This document shows positions 44,140 to 52,863 of a DNA stretch of 64,000 nt, one piece after another; position 1 is the stretch's first letter; every line of letters begins with the position of its first letter. Location: positions 408,876 to 472,875 of the forward strand of contig NZ_QZCG01000002.1 in NCBI RefSeq assembly GCF_003591515.1. The letters are read 5' to 3'. The notes beneath the pieces were generated by a model that ran no database searches, was not told the origin of the DNA, and saw only the letters and a list, made by a program, of their open reading frames with translations. Source of the DNA: Paracoccus onubensis. Its GTDB lineage: Bacteria > Pseudomonadota > Alphaproteobacteria > Rhodobacterales > Rhodobacteraceae. A program made the position numbers and the translations under genes.

Positions 44140-44897
44140 ATCGCGCATCTCGTTTCTGCTGCCAGACGCAAGGCATCGGCAAGCCGGCAAGCCCAGAGTT
44201 TCCTGTCGCTGTCGGTTTCCAGAAGATCATTGCTGACTTCGAACCCGCAGGCAGGAGTTCCGGACCCGAATGTATGGCGATCGACGGTATAAGCGCCGTC
44301 GATCCCGGAATAGGGCAGGTTGTCGCCCAGAATCAGATCACCTGACCGGCCAAGCAAAGCCAGCAGGTTTTGCGACAGGATACGGTCATCATGCCAGATC
44401 GTTCCGCCGTCCCATTGCCGCCGGACGCCAAGAAAATTCCGTGTGCAGCTGTGCAACGCGAAAAAGATCGGCGCTTGATGTTTTTGGCGCTGGCGTGCCC
44501 ATATCCGGCCGACCGTTTCGTGGTAAGGCCAGAATACGCTCTCATGCCGAAGCTGTCGTTCGGAGATGCTGATACCCGTATTTCCGTCAAGCGGCAGTCC
44601 CTCGACGCTACTCAGGATGGACCGCGGATCGTCCAGCCAGCGGTTCAGGTCGATGACAAGACGGCTGACAGTCGAAAGGATCACCGGCATATCGAGGCGT
44701 TCGGCAAGCGCCTCGGCCAACGCCGCTACACCCAGGTCGGTGAAATGATGGGTGTTCCGCCATTGCCGCGCAAAATCCGGAGAAACGAGAGAGGCGGGCA
44801 ACTCCGTTCCGGCGTGATCGACGACGATGAGTCCGGGCTCACGCCCTTCGGGGTTAAGTATGATAGGCTCGATCTTGGTCATTCGGGGCCTATTCAT
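44136..44897 (-). CDS. N-formylglutamate amidohydrolase family protein
   Basis: A 253-residue zinc-dependent hydrolase-like enzyme (HutG/FGase family). It carries GLIVVDHAGTELPASL near the N-terminus, a VSRLVIDLNRWLDDPRSILS block and FALHSCTRNFLGVRRQW, then GDNLPYSGIDGAYTVDRH. In histidine catabolism such enzymes release formate from N-formylglutamate; no hut genes are nearby, so another N-acyl amino acid may be the substrate. It is coupled to the FAD oxidoreductase downstream and overlaps the end of the RpiR gene upstream. A second in-frame ATG lies 15 nt inside. Confidence 0.82.
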   Translation of the reverse strand: MNRPRMTKIEPIILNPEGREPGLIVVDHAGTELPASLVSPDFARQWRNTHHFTDLGVAALAEALAERLDMPVILSTVSRLVIDLNRWLDDPRSILSSVEGLPLDGNTGISISERQLRHESVFWPYHETVGRIWARQRQKHQAPIFFALHSCTRNFLGVRRQWDGGTIWHDDRILSQNLLALLGRSGDLILGDNLPYSGIDGAYTVDRHTFGSGTPACGFEVSNDLLETDSDRKLWACRLADALRLAAETRCAI

Positions 44898-45774
44898 CCA
44901 TTCCGGTTCGGTTTTCTGCCAGTCTCGTCAGTTCGGCGAGGCGGATGCGCAATTCCTCGATCCGCTCCAGCCGTTGCCTTGCGGCAAGGCGATCGGCCTC
45001 GACCACGGCGGCTATGATCGTCTCGATCTGCGCGGTTGCGACGATCCGCGATCCGAAAGGAGAGATAAGACCCTCCTTCGCCGACATGACCGCATGGGCA
45101 ATTCCCGCGATGGGAGAGCGGGTGTCATCCGTAAACAGGCAGATGCGCGTGCCCGTTTCCCTTGCAAGCTGGGCAAAGGCAAACAGATCGGGCTGATACC
45201 GGCGATAGTCGAACATCACCAGCACATCACGAGGCCCCATATCCAGAAGCGGCTCGTGATGAAAGCCGGGCTGCGGTTCGATCTGCAGCACATCCGCACG
45301 TAACTGCGCCAATTGCCGGGAGAAACGGCGGGACAGGTTCTGGCTGTAGCGCCCTCCCAGACACTGAATGCGATGACGTGGATTGGCAAGCAATGCGACG
45401 AAAGCGTCCACCTCTGCCGGAACTACAGCCTCTGCCGTCAGGCGAAGAGCCTCGGCCTGCCGCCGGAGTGACGTCTGATAGAGATTGGCGCCCTCCGGCG
45501 TTTCCGACCGGGAGGCATCGATCTGCTGTAACGGAGAACCCGCCTGTTTTTGCACTTCCATCACCACTGCGGCCTGAAAATCGGCGAAGCGGGGAAAGCC
45601 GATCTTGGTCAGGAAGCGCAGTACTGTCGGATTGCTGACATCGGCCCGTTTCGCCAGCGCCTCTACAGTGGACAGCGCATGGAAGGGATAACCATCCAGC
45701 AGCGCGGCAGCCACCTTGCGCTCACCGCCGGATGACGCGCTGTTACGGATGAGGTGGACAAGATTCTGCGACAT
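44890..45774 (-). CDS. RpiR-family transcriptional regulator
   Basis: A 294-residue regulator with an N-terminal RpiR helix-turn-helix (about residues 35-60: LSTVEALAKRADVSNPTVLRFLTKIGF) and a C-terminal SIS sugar-isomerase-like domain (about 120-260: IQCLGGRYSQNLSRRFSRQL, DVLVMFDYRRYQPDLFAFAQLARETG). The start was set at the ATG at 45774, since residues encoded further upstream are not conserved-looking. It is the first gene of a unit with the amidohydrolase-like and amine-oxidase genes and is divergent from a binding-protein gene, with two palindromes between. It probably controls both. Confidence 0.87.
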   Translation of the reverse strand: MSQNLVHLIRNSASSGGERKVAAALLDGYPFHALSTVEALAKRADVSNPTVLRFLTKIGFPRFADFQAAVVMEVQKQAGSPLQQIDASRSETPEGANLYQTSLRRQAEALRLTAEAVVPAEVDAFVALLANPRHRIQCLGGRYSQNLSRRFSRQLAQLRADVLQIEPQPGFHHEPLLDMGPRDVLVMFDYRRYQPDLFAFAQLARETGTRICLFTDDTRSPIAGIAHAVMSAKEGLISPFGSRIVATAQIETIIAAVVEADRLAARQRLERIEELRIRLAELTRLAENRTGMDE

Positions 45775-45844
45775 GAAGATTCCGTAACTGCAGGTTTCCC
45801 GATTGATCGTCAGTGGAGGCAATTTGTTCTTTTTGTTACATCGT

Positions 45845-45877
45845 GTCAATTTTTAATATTGACGTAATAGAAATTAC
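45845..45877. promoter_or_regulatory. Tandem palindromes, candidate RpiR operator
   Basis: Two adjoining perfect palindromes lie in the AT-rich divergent gap: GTCAATTTTTAATATTGAC (45845-45863) and GTAATAGAAATTAC (45864-45877). The second resembles the TGTAAT-n-ATTACA sites bound by HexR, an RpiR-family regulator. They lie about 70 bp before both genes, a sensible place for the regulator encoded at 44890-45774. Confidence 0.6.
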
Positions 45878-45942
45878 ATCCATCATATCTGCATTGCCGC
45901 ACGATGTCGTGCCGTTCCTGTTCAGTCACCATGGGGTCAGAC

Positions 45943-47649
45943 ATGAAGAAGATCGCGTTACTTGCCGGAACAGCTGCTATTCTTTGCGGAACGATGGCCC
46001 ATGCCGAACGTGGCTCGGATGGCCATCTCAACATCCTTTACTGGCAGGCGGCATCGAATCTGAACCCCTATCTCTCGGGGATCGCCAAGGAGGTCGAGGC
46101 GGCTTCGCTGGTTCTGGAGCCTCTGGCGCGGTTCGACGAGAATGGCGAACTCGTTCCCTGGCTGGCCGCCGAGATCCCGACACTCGAGAATGGCGGGCTT
46201 TCCGAAGATCTGAAGCAGATTACCTGGACCCTGCGCGAAGGGCTGCTGTGGTCGGATGGATCCCCGGTGACGTCGAAGGACGTGGTCTTCACCTGGCGCT
46301 ACTGCTCGGATCCCGATAGTGGATGTGCAGCAGCGGCAATGTTCGAAGGCATCGAGACGGTCGAGGCCGTGGATGATCTTACCGTGCGGGTCGATTTCAG
46401 CGAGCCGAAACCCTATCCCTATACGGCCTTCGTCAGTTCCGAGGCCCCGATCCTGCAAGAGGCACAATTCCGCGATTGCGTTGGCAGCCGGATCGCGCAA
46501 TGCAGTGAACAGAATATGCATCCCGTGGGGACCGGTCCCTATGTCGTGGATGAATTTCTGACGAATGATGTCGCGACCTTCAGCGTCAATCCGCATTTCC
46601 GTTTTGAAGACAAGCCCTATTTCGAAACCGTGACCATCAAGGGGGGCGGTGATGCGGCGGGTGCTGCGCGGGCGGTGCTGCAAACCGGAGAGATGGATTA
46701 TGGCTGGAATCTGATGCTGTCCCCGGATGTGCTGGAAAGCATGGGAACCGGAGGGCCGGGCGAAGTCGTAACGGTTTTCGGCTCTTCCGTCGAATATCTG
46801 TTCCTGAACCAGACCAATCCGGATCCGGCGCTGGGGGCCGAGCGTTCCACGGCTCAGGCGGGTGCCCATCCGATTTTCGCTGATCCTCGTGTCGGGCAGG
46901 CTTTATCGCTGGTCATTGATCGCGCCGCCATCGCCGAGGTGCTTTTCGGCGAAACCGGAAAGCCCACCTGCAATATCGTTCCCGCGCCGGAGATATATGC
47001 CTCGACCGCGAATGACGCCTGCCTGACTCCTGATCCGGACAAGGCCAGGGCGTTGCTGGAAGAAGCGGGATGGGTTGACGATGATGGCGATGGTATCCGG
47101 GAAAAGGATGGGATCAAGCTGTCCTTGCTGTTCCAAAGCTCAGTCAGTGCTGTCAGGCAGGACACGCAGGCACTGCTCAAGCAATGGTGGTCCGAGATCG
47201 GAGTGGAGACCGAGTTGAAATCGGTTGACGCATCGGTTTTCTTCGGCGGCGATGCCGGATCACCCGATACGCGTCAGAAATTTTATGCCGACGTGCAGAT
47301 GTATACGGATAACTCGAAGGGGCAGGATCCTGAAACCTATCTTGCACATTGGGTCTGCAACGAGGCGCCGCGCCCGGAAACGCAATGGCAGGGCGATAAT
47401 ATTCAACGCTTCTGCTCCGAAGAATATGACGCATTGGCAAAAAAATATCATGCGACCGCAGCGCCCGAGGATCGCGCGGAAGTCGCACGCCAGATGAATG
47501 ATATGCTGGTGCAGTCCTATACGATCATTCCGATTGTCCATCGCGGTATCGTTTCCGGAAAAGCCCGTGATCTCGAAGGGGTCCGGTTAAATAGCTGGGA
47601 CAGCATGATCTGGAACATCATGGACTGGAAGCGCAAGAAAGCCGAATAA
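45943..47649 (+). CDS. ABC transporter periplasmic binding protein, oligopeptide type (SBP_bac_5), no adjacent permease
   Basis: Periplasmic solute receptor of 568 residues with a signal peptide ending AHA (about residue 21). It has the family body: LNILYWQAASNLNPYLSG, ITWTLREGLLWSDGSPVTSKDVVFTWRY, MHPVGTGPYVVDEF, ADPRVGQALSLVIDRAAIAEVLFG and a C-terminal SYTIIPIVHRGIVSGKA. Several Cys pairs (YCSDPDSGC, DCVGSRIAQC) are additional and may be disulfides. It starts at the ATG at 45943. No DppB/C/D/F genes follow, so it must feed a transporter encoded elsewhere. It is divergent from the RpiR gene. Confidence 0.9.
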   Translation: MKKIALLAGTAAILCGTMAHAERGSDGHLNILYWQAASNLNPYLSGIAKEVEAASLVLEPLARFDENGELVPWLAAEIPTLENGGLSEDLKQITWTLREGLLWSDGSPVTSKDVVFTWRYCSDPDSGCAAAAMFEGIETVEAVDDLTVRVDFSEPKPYPYTAFVSSEAPILQEAQFRDCVGSRIAQCSEQNMHPVGTGPYVVDEFLTNDVATFSVNPHFRFEDKPYFETVTIKGGGDAAGAARAVLQTGEMDYGWNLMLSPDVLESMGTGGPGEVVTVFGSSVEYLFLNQTNPDPALGAERSTAQAGAHPIFADPRVGQALSLVIDRAAIAEVLFGETGKPTCNIVPAPEIYASTANDACLTPDPDKARALLEEAGWVDDDGDGIREKDGIKLSLLFQSSVSAVRQDTQALLKQWWSEIGVETELKSVDASVFFGGDAGSPDTRQKFYADVQMYTDNSKGQDPETYLAHWVCNEAPRPETQWQGDNIQRFCSEEYDALAKKYHATAAPEDRAEVARQMNDMLVQSYTIIPIVHRGIVSGKARDLEGVRLNSWDSMIWNIMDWKRKKAE

Positions 47650-48031
47650 GGCGCCCGGCCCGGACAACTGTATTTTTCATCATCCGGACTCGTCTTTGCT
47701 GCGATCAGCCATGCGGGGCAAAGACTGGTTGGTGAAGTTCAGGCGGACCGGTCCGCCATGATGTCGGGCGATTGCGTCTGCGCCGGAATATCTGAAATCG
47801 CACGGAACGGAGCAGGCACCGTTGCCGGGCGATGTCGGGTTCCGATCATGTCATTTCCTGCCGATCCCAAGTATTCAGACTTTGCCGGATGAATCCGTGT
47901 TTCTGCAATCCTGTGGCTCTTGCCGGTCAGCAAACAGCGAAAGAAAAACCGAAACGGTGTTGCCATTATCCGGATGTGGAGTTTAACTCATCCGGCGCTG
48001 AACAACCATAGCATAACAGGGAGAGCGCCTA
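47650..48031. other. Intergenic region before the spermidine/putrescine-type importer
   Basis: About 382 bp. A minus-strand frame of 75 codons (47739-47966) has no recognisable product and is judged spurious. The region should hold the end of the binding-protein transcript and the promoter of the following ABC operon. No firm hairpin or promoter was identified. Confidence 0.4.
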
Positions 48032-49135
48032 TTGCTGGACAATACCTCGGGTGACGCATTCGTCGCATTCGAACACGTGCAGAAAAGCTATGACGGACAG
48101 ACACTTGTCGTCAAGGATTTGAACCTCTCTATCGCCAAGGGCGAGTTCGTGACGATGCTCGGCCCGTCTGGTTCGGGCAAGACCACCTGTCTGATGATGC
48201 TGGCAGGATTCGAGACCGCGACTCACGGTGAAATCCGTCTTGGCGGCCGTCCGATCAACCAGGTTCCACCGCATAAGCGGGGCATCGGCATGGTGTTTCA
48301 GAATTACGCCCTGTTTCCCCATATGACGGTGGGCGAAAATCTGTCCTTTCCTCTGGAGGTCCGGGGTCTTGGCAAGGCGGAGCGCGAAACCCGCATCAAG
48401 CGGAGCCTCGAGATGGTGCAGATGGGGGCCTTCGCAAATCGCCGCCCCGCGCAATTATCGGGCGGACAGCAGCAGCGGATTGCGCTGGCGCGGGCGCTGG
48501 TCTTTGATCCGCATCTGGTGCTGATGGACGAGCCGCTTGGTGCGCTGGACAAGCAGCTTCGCGAGCATATGCAGTTCGAAATCAAGCATTTGCACGAGGA
48601 ACTTGGAATCACGGTGGTCTATGTCACTCATGACCAGACCGAGGCGCTGACCATGTCCGACCGGATCGCGGTCTTCAATGACGGCCGCATCCATCAGCTT
48701 GCCACGCCCAATCAACTCTATGAACGGCCAGAGAACAGTTTCGTGGCCAGTTTCATTGGAGAAAACAATGCCTTGCCTGGGATTATCGAGGCATTCGAGG
48801 GCGACAAGGCGGTGGTCAAACTGGCCAATGGCGAGTTGATCGACGCCACGGCGGTCAATATTCGTGAACGCGGGCAGAAGACCACGGTATCCATCCGTCC
48901 CGAACGGGTCGAGTTCAAACCCGAGATGATGCCGCCGGGTGCACATAGTATCGAAGCCGACGTGCTGGAGGTCATCTATATGGGCGACATCCTGCGGACA
49001 CGGCTGCGCGTGGTGGGAAGCGACGATTTCATCATGAAATGCCGCAATACCATTGCCCAGACGCAGCTGGAGCCCGGCCAGACGATCCGCATCGGCTGGC
49101 ATCCGCAGGATGCCCGCGCGCTGGATCCGATCTGA
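48032..49135 (+). CDS. ABC transporter ATP-binding protein, PotA type
   Basis: Cytoplasmic ATPase of a spermidine/putrescine-type importer. It has 367 residues. Walker A is GPSGSGKTT, the Q-loop is GMVFQNYALFPHMTVGENL, the signature is LSGGQQQRIALARAL, Walker B is LVLMDEPLGALD and the H-loop is VTHDQTEAL. A C-terminal TOBE regulatory domain follows (from about 240: VSIRPERVEF, VLEVIYMGDILRTRLRV). The start is TTG at 48032 with GGGAG 11 nt upstream. It leads a unit with two binding proteins and two permeases. Confidence 0.92.
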   Translation: MLDNTSGDAFVAFEHVQKSYDGQTLVVKDLNLSIAKGEFVTMLGPSGSGKTTCLMMLAGFETATHGEIRLGGRPINQVPPHKRGIGMVFQNYALFPHMTVGENLSFPLEVRGLGKAERETRIKRSLEMVQMGAFANRRPAQLSGGQQQRIALARALVFDPHLVLMDEPLGALDKQLREHMQFEIKHLHEELGITVVYVTHDQTEALTMSDRIAVFNDGRIHQLATPNQLYERPENSFVASFIGENNALPGIIEAFEGDKAVVKLANGELIDATAVNIRERGQKTTVSIRPERVEFKPEMMPPGAHSIEADVLEVIYMGDILRTRLRVVGSDDFIMKCRNTIAQTQLEPGQTIRIGWHPQDARALDPI

Positions 49136-49169
49136 AGACTCGATCGAGTGGCCGGGTTCGCTACCGGGC

Positions 49170-49175
49170 TATAAT
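49170..49175 (+). promoter_or_regulatory. Possible -10 hexamer before the first PotD-type binding-protein gene
   Basis: A consensus TATAAT lies 42 nt before the ATG at 49218 in the AT-rich 82-bp gap after the ATPase gene. No good -35 box is seen at the usual distance, so an internal promoter that boosts the binding protein is only suggested. Confidence 0.25.
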
Positions 49176-49217
49176 GACATAAAATATCATCAAATTCATG
49201 TAGTTGGAGCTGATATC

Positions 49218-50288
49218 ATGAAACGAACCCTTGCTCTTACAACCGCGTTCGGTCTGGTCGCGATGCCGGCCTTCGCCGATGTGAACCTGCTGTCCTGGGG
49301 CGGCGCTTATGGCAACAGCCATGTCGAGGCCTATGCCAAACCCTTCGAAGCCGAGAGCGGGATCAAGGTCAATATAGCAGATGCCGATAACCCGGCCACG
49401 CCGATCAAGGCGATGGTCGAGGCGGGCAATGTCACCTCTGATATCGCCTCGGTCGAATATGCCGACGCCGTGCGGCTTTGCGACGAGGGGCTGCTGGAAC
49501 TGATCGACGAATCGGTGCTGGCCCCGGCTGATGACGGCACAGAAGCGGCCGACGACTTCATCGAAGGCGCGATCACCGACTGCTTCGTCGGCACGGATGT
49601 CTATTCGATGATTATTGCCTATGACGATTCGAAATTCCCTGACGCCAAACCTGCGACCCCCGCTGATTTCTTCGATCTGGAGAAATTCCCCGGCAAGCGC
49701 ACCATGCGCAAAGGCGCGAAGTTCAACCTGGAACTCGCATTGATGGCGGACGGGGTCCCGGCAGCAGAAGTCTATGACTTGTTGGAAACGCCAGAGGGCG
49801 TGGATCAGGCCTTTGCCAAGCTGGACGAGATCAAGAGCAGCGTGATCTGGTGGGAGGCCGGCGCGCAGCCGCCGCAGCTTCTGGCCGATGGCGAGGTGAC
49901 GATGGCCTATGCCTTCAACGGTCGGATTTTCGACGCTGCGCAAGGCGAGGGCAAGCCCTTCAACATCATCTGGGACGGCCAAATCTATGAAATGGAGGGC
50001 TGGGTGATTCCGAAAGGCGCGCCGAACAAGGAAGAGGCGCTGGAATTCGTCACCTTCTCGACCGCGTCCGCACAACAGGCCCGCGCCGCCGAGTTCATCA
50101 GCTATGGTCCGCCGCGCAGATCGGCTGCCGCGCTGGTCGGCAATATCGAGGGCACCGAGGAGCCAATGGGCCCGCATCTGCCCACCACCGAGGAAAATAT
50201 GAGCAATGCGCTTGGCTCGAACCTGGATTTCTGGGTCGATCACGATGCCGAACTGAACGAGCGGTTCAACAGCTGGCTGGCGAATTGA
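49218..50288 (+). CDS. ABC transporter periplasmic binding protein, PotD type (first paralogue)
   Basis: Periplasmic receptor of 356 residues with a signal peptide ending AFA (about residue 21). The mature protein opens DVNLLSWGGAYGNSHVEAYAKPFEAESGIKV and later has VIWWEAGAQPPQLLADGEVTMAYAFNGRIFDA, the family's ligand-binding blocks. The C-terminus is DAELNERFNSWLAN. It is clearly a paralogue of the gene 140 bp downstream. The ligand may be a polyamine, but the PotD family also binds opines, amino-acid derivatives and other amines. Confidence 0.9.
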   Translation: MKRTLALTTAFGLVAMPAFADVNLLSWGGAYGNSHVEAYAKPFEAESGIKVNIADADNPATPIKAMVEAGNVTSDIASVEYADAVRLCDEGLLELIDESVLAPADDGTEAADDFIEGAITDCFVGTDVYSMIIAYDDSKFPDAKPATPADFFDLEKFPGKRTMRKGAKFNLELALMADGVPAAEVYDLLETPEGVDQAFAKLDEIKSSVIWWEAGAQPPQLLADGEVTMAYAFNGRIFDAAQGEGKPFNIIWDGQIYEMEGWVIPKGAPNKEEALEFVTFSTASAQQARAAEFISYGPPRRSAAALVGNIEGTEEPMGPHLPTTEENMSNALGSNLDFWVDHDAELNERFNSWLAN

Positions 50289-50300
50289 GCTTGCGTTCTG

Positions 50301-50360
50301 CCATGGCCGGGGGCGCTGCCCCCCGGTCTTCGGGGTCTTGAGACCAAGAAGAGGCGGAGA
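50301..50360. repeat. Dispersed GC-rich palindromic repeat with AAGAAG tail (copy 2)
   Basis: Stem CCGGGGG/CCCCCGG (50307-50326) around CGCTGC, then GGTCTTCGGGGTCTTGAGACCAAGAAGAGGCGGAGA. It resembles the element at 42729-42819 in its opening ATGGCCGGGGG and its AAGAAG-GCGGAG tail. It lies between the two binding-protein genes and may act as a stability hairpin or partial terminator. Confidence 0.55.
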
Positions 50361-50429
50361 GAATTCGCCCGTCAATGCCCGCAAAGGGCCAAGTCAAATA
50401 AAAACAAACAAATCCAACGGGAGAAACAG

Positions 50430-51506
50430 ATGAGAACCACTTTGATCTTATCCACGATGCTGATCGGGTTCGGCCTTGCCGCCGCCGCGCAAGAGGTCAA
50501 TGTCGTGTCCTGGGGCGGCGCCTATGAGTGGTCACAAGTCGAGGCCTATAACAAGCCTTTCACCGAAAAGACCGGTATCAAGGTTAATATGATTGCCGCA
50601 GATAATCCGGCCACGCCGCTGAAGGCACAGGTCGAGGCGAATAACCTTACCGGCGATGTCTTTGATATCGAGGTCAGCGACGCGATCAGGCTGTGCGACG
50701 AGGGGGCGCTGGTCGAGATCGATCCCGCCGATCTGCCGCCGGCGCCCGACGGCACCCCGGCGATCGAGGATTTCATCGATGGCGCGCTTCAGGATTGCGC
50801 TGTGGCCAATATCTTCTGGGGCACGGTCATCGCCTATGACACCACGAAATTCGAGGGTGAGGCGCCTTCGACGGCGGCGGATTTCTTTGATCTGGAAAGA
50901 TTCCCCGGCCAGCGCGGCCTGCCCAAAACACCCAAGCGGACGTTGTACCTGGCGTTGATTGCCGATGGCGTACCGGCGGATGAGATCTATGACAGGCTGG
51001 GTTCGGAAGAGGGCGTGAACCAGGCTTTCGACAAACTGGACACGATCAAGGACAGCGTCGTCTGGTGGGAGGCCGGGGCGCAGCCCGTGCAGCTTCTGGC
51101 CGATGGCGAGGTGACCATGGCGACCGGCTATAACGGCCGGTTCTTCGATGCGATGGTTGCCGAGGACAAACCGTTCGGGATCATCTGGGATGGACAATAC
51201 ATGGATCTGGACATGTTCGTGATTCCGAAAGATTCACCCAATCCCGAGGCGGCGATGGAATATCTGAAATTCGCCACCAGCACCGAGCAACTTGCCGAGC
51301 AGGCGAAATATATTGCCTATGGGCCGGCGCGGAAATCTTCGGCTGGGCTGGTCGGGCTTTATCAGGATGGCGAGACCGAGATGGGGCCGCATATGCCGAC
51401 CAATCCGGAATATCTGGAGACCGCGGTGATGGACGATCCGGAATTCTGGGCCGATCACGACGCCGAGCTGACCGAACGTTTCAACAGCTGGCTGGCCGGC
51501 TCGTGA
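50430..51506 (+). CDS. ABC transporter periplasmic binding protein, PotD type (second paralogue)
   Basis: Periplasmic receptor of 358 residues with a signal peptide ending AAA (about residue 20). It aligns by eye along its full length with the preceding gene: VNVVSWGGAYEWSQVEAYNKPFTEKTGIKVN, DSVVWWEAGAQPVQLLADGEVTMATGYNGRFFDA and DAELTERFNSWLAGS. Differences cluster in the central lobe (DLPPAPDGTPAIEDF, NIFWGTVIAYDTTKFEG), which may change specificity. GGGAG precedes the ATG. Confidence 0.9.
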   Translation: MRTTLILSTMLIGFGLAAAAQEVNVVSWGGAYEWSQVEAYNKPFTEKTGIKVNMIAADNPATPLKAQVEANNLTGDVFDIEVSDAIRLCDEGALVEIDPADLPPAPDGTPAIEDFIDGALQDCAVANIFWGTVIAYDTTKFEGEAPSTAADFFDLERFPGQRGLPKTPKRTLYLALIADGVPADEIYDRLGSEEGVNQAFDKLDTIKDSVVWWEAGAQPVQLLADGEVTMATGYNGRFFDAMVAEDKPFGIIWDGQYMDLDMFVIPKDSPNPEAAMEYLKFATSTEQLAEQAKYIAYGPARKSSAGLVGLYQDGETEMGPHMPTNPEYLETAVMDDPEFWADHDAELTERFNSWLAGS

Positions 51507-51566
51507 TGTAAGATTGCCGCCGTTCCGCCCCGAGATCGGAACGGCGGCAGGAATTCCGGGGATATC

Positions 51567-52859
51567 ATGGTGAACTCTTCCGATCCGCAGGCCGCAACCA
51601 CTGTTGTCACACCACCTGAAGGGCGGTTGACCACTGCCGATGGCAAGCCGCTGGCATGGGCTTTGGCCCGATCGCAGGCACGGGCGAAGCGGCGGGCCTT
51701 TCTGCTGGTGCTACCGCTGCTCGGCTTCATTCTGATTACCTTCGTGGTGCCGATCGGGCAGATGCTGCAGCGGTCTTTCTACAATGCCGGATTCCCTGCC
51801 AATATGCCCGAGATCTCGCAATGGTTTGCCGAGAACCCACGTGGAACCGATCCCGATGACGCGGCATGGACGGCGCTTGCAAATGACCTGCTGGCATCGG
51901 CCGAAGCGCGGACAATCGGTGTCGTCGGCACGCGGATCAATTACGATGTGCCGGGTACCCGTTCGCTGTTCACCTCGACCGGGCGGAAGGTGCGCCGGGG
52001 AATCGAGCCGCCTTATCGCGAGGCGTTGCTGGAGATGGACGAGGATTGGGGCGATCCCCGGGTCTGGAGCGCCATGCGCGAGGCATCAAAGCCGGTGACC
52101 GCGAATTTCTATCTGGCAGCGGTTGACCGTACACGCGCCGATGATGGCAGCATAGAGCAGGTCGAGCCCCGGCAGCGGATCTACGTCATGCTGTTCATGC
52201 GGACCTTCTGGCTGTCGTTGCTGATCACGGGCCTGACCTTCCTGCTGGGCTTTCCGGTGGCGCATCTGCTGGCCACTCTGCCAATGCGAAAATCCAACCT
52301 GCTGATGATCCTTGTGCTGCTGCCCTTCTGGACCTCGCTGTTGGTCCGGACGACCTCGTGGATGGTGCTGCTGCAACAACAGGGGGTGGTCAATGACATC
52401 CTTGTCTGGCTGGGGGTGATCGGCGGCAGCCAGCGGTTGCAGATGATCTATAACCAGACCGGCACGATCATCGCCATGACCCATATTCTGCTGCCCTTCA
52501 TGATCCTTCCGCTTTATTCGGTGATGCGCACGATCAACCCCTCCTATGTCCGTGCCGCCCGCAGCCTGGGTGCGACAAGCTGGACGGCTTTCCGCCGGAT
52601 CTATTTCCCGCAGACCCTGCCGGGGCTGGGGGCGGGGGCGCTGCTCGTGTTCATCCTTGCGGTCGGGTACTATATCACACCTGCATTGGTTGGCGGATCC
52701 TCGGGACAACTGATCTCGAACATGATCGCGATGCATATGACCGACACGCTGAACTGGTCGATGGCGGCGGCGTTGGCGGCGCTGCTGCTGGGCTCGGTGC
52801 TGATCCTCTACTGGCTGTATGACAGGCTGGTGGGTGTCGATAATCTCAAGCTGGGATAA
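51567..52859 (+). CDS. ABC transporter permease, PotB type, with long periplasmic insertion
   Basis: First inner-membrane subunit. The 430 residues are well above the usual 280-300. A polar N-terminus and helix 1 (about 46-68, FLLVLPLLGFILITFVVPIGQ) are followed by roughly 130 mainly polar residues (QWFAENPRGTD...VEPRQ) before the core helices resume at YVMLFMRTFWLSLLITGLTFLLGFPVA. The EAA loop is YVRAARSLGATSWTAFRRIYFPQ. The extra domain would sit in the periplasm beside the binding protein. It is 60 bp after the second binding-protein gene. Confidence 0.9.
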   Translation: MVNSSDPQAATTVVTPPEGRLTTADGKPLAWALARSQARAKRRAFLLVLPLLGFILITFVVPIGQMLQRSFYNAGFPANMPEISQWFAENPRGTDPDDAAWTALANDLLASAEARTIGVVGTRINYDVPGTRSLFTSTGRKVRRGIEPPYREALLEMDEDWGDPRVWSAMREASKPVTANFYLAAVDRTRADDGSIEQVEPRQRIYVMLFMRTFWLSLLITGLTFLLGFPVAHLLATLPMRKSNLLMILVLLPFWTSLLVRTTSWMVLLQQQGVVNDILVWLGVIGGSQRLQMIYNQTGTIIAMTHILLPFMILPLYSVMRTINPSYVRAARSLGATSWTAFRRIYFPQTLPGLGAGALLVFILAVGYYITPALVGGSSGQLISNMIAMHMTDTLNWSMAAALAALLLGSVLILYWLYDRLVGVDNLKLG

Positions 52860-52863
52860 CGAG

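Noticed and set aside
47739..47966. Small protein gene in the gap before the PotA-type gene
   Set aside because: No ribosome-binding site, no recognisable product, and isolated on the strand opposite to both neighbours.
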